Source: Blautia pseudococcoides
Lineage (GTDB): Bacteria > Bacillota > Clostridia > Lachnospirales > Lachnospiraceae
Direction: 5' to 3'
DNA length: 64,000 bases
Assembly: GCF_001689125.2 (NCBI RefSeq)
Contig: NZ_CP015405.2
Span: 2,645,001 to 2,709,000 of the forward strand
Position numbers and translations under genes: made by a program. The first letter of the stretch is position 1; the number at the start of each line of letters is the position of its first letter. Positions 63,999 through 64,000 of the stretch are shown here, in pieces. The notes under the pieces are model-generated. The model searched no databases and was not told where the DNA came from. It worked only from the letters and a program-made list of their open reading frames with translations.

Positions 63999-64000
63999 AA

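Overview
The window is chromosomal DNA from a low-to-mid GC anaerobic Firmicute of the Lachnospiraceae, most likely Blautia or a near relative. The evidence is the selenium-linked purine-degradation genes, the cysE-cysS-mrnC-rlmB-sigH order of spore-forming Firmicutes under a Cys T-box, YesM/YesN-type two-component and LplB/YtcP-type ABC genes, a copA/csoR pair, and typical TTGACA/TATAAT promoters with AGGAGG ribosome sites. There is no rRNA, prophage, transposase or CRISPR array; one tRNA-Thr(GGT) is present.

Region 1 (about 0.4-13.6 kb) is the main feature: two divergent operons sharing a 180-bp promoter region. The leftward operon encodes a DUF3343 Se/S-carrier-like protein, a Se-dependent xanthine dehydrogenase, a hydantoinase (HyuA), YedF, YqeB and a fused YqeC-MocA protein. 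The rightward operon encodes a YheO/DauR-type regulator, 2,3-diaminopropionate ammonia-lyase (YgeX), YgeY, YgeW and carbamate kinase (YqeA). Together they look like an anaerobic purine/urate fermentation module: a selenium-molybdenum hydroxylase acts on the purine, ring opening and hydrolysis give ureido/diamino acids, YgeX makes pyruvate and ammonia, and YgeW plus YqeA recover ATP. SsnA, YgfK, a FAD subunit, SelD and a purine permease are absent from the window.

Region 2 (13.6-14.4 kb) holds a 28-aa holin-like membrane peptide with a convergent, promoter-driven antisense RNA (a probable type I toxin-antitoxin pair) and a tandem repeat made of terminator-like hairpins.

Region 3 (14.4-22.9 kb) is a catabolic operon: TRAP transporter DctPQM, split transketolase, a D-apionate-oxidoisomerase-like dehydrogenase and a hydroxypyruvate-reductase-like dehydrogenase. 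Two tandem, nearly duplicated FadR-type regulators face it.

Region 4 (22.9-35.2 kb): tRNA-Thr, a D-2-hydroxyacid dehydrogenase, a CNNM/CorC transporter behind a structured leader with a terminator, and a GH31 alpha-glycosidase with ABC importer and YesM/YesN-type sensor-regulator.

Region 5 (35.2-47.3 kb): cysE-cysS-mrnC-rlmB-sigH under a Cys T-box; a c-di-GMP pair (EAL response regulator plus a frameshifted diguanylate cyclase); gdhA; an ABC-F ATPase; ispF.

Region 6 (47.3-56.3 kb): copper export (csoR, and a copA whose end is an in-frame CopZ with its own ribosome site), DUF2804, a ZIP transporter, a small operon with two DtxR-like boxes, an AraC/GyrI regulator, an MBL hydrolase and a DUF1648 membrane protein.

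Region 7 (56.3-64 kb): the L-arabinose genes araR-araB-araD plus a second FGGY kinase, then a DUF6930-like protein, a TIGR00266/AIM24 protein and a GNAT acetyltransferase at the window edge.
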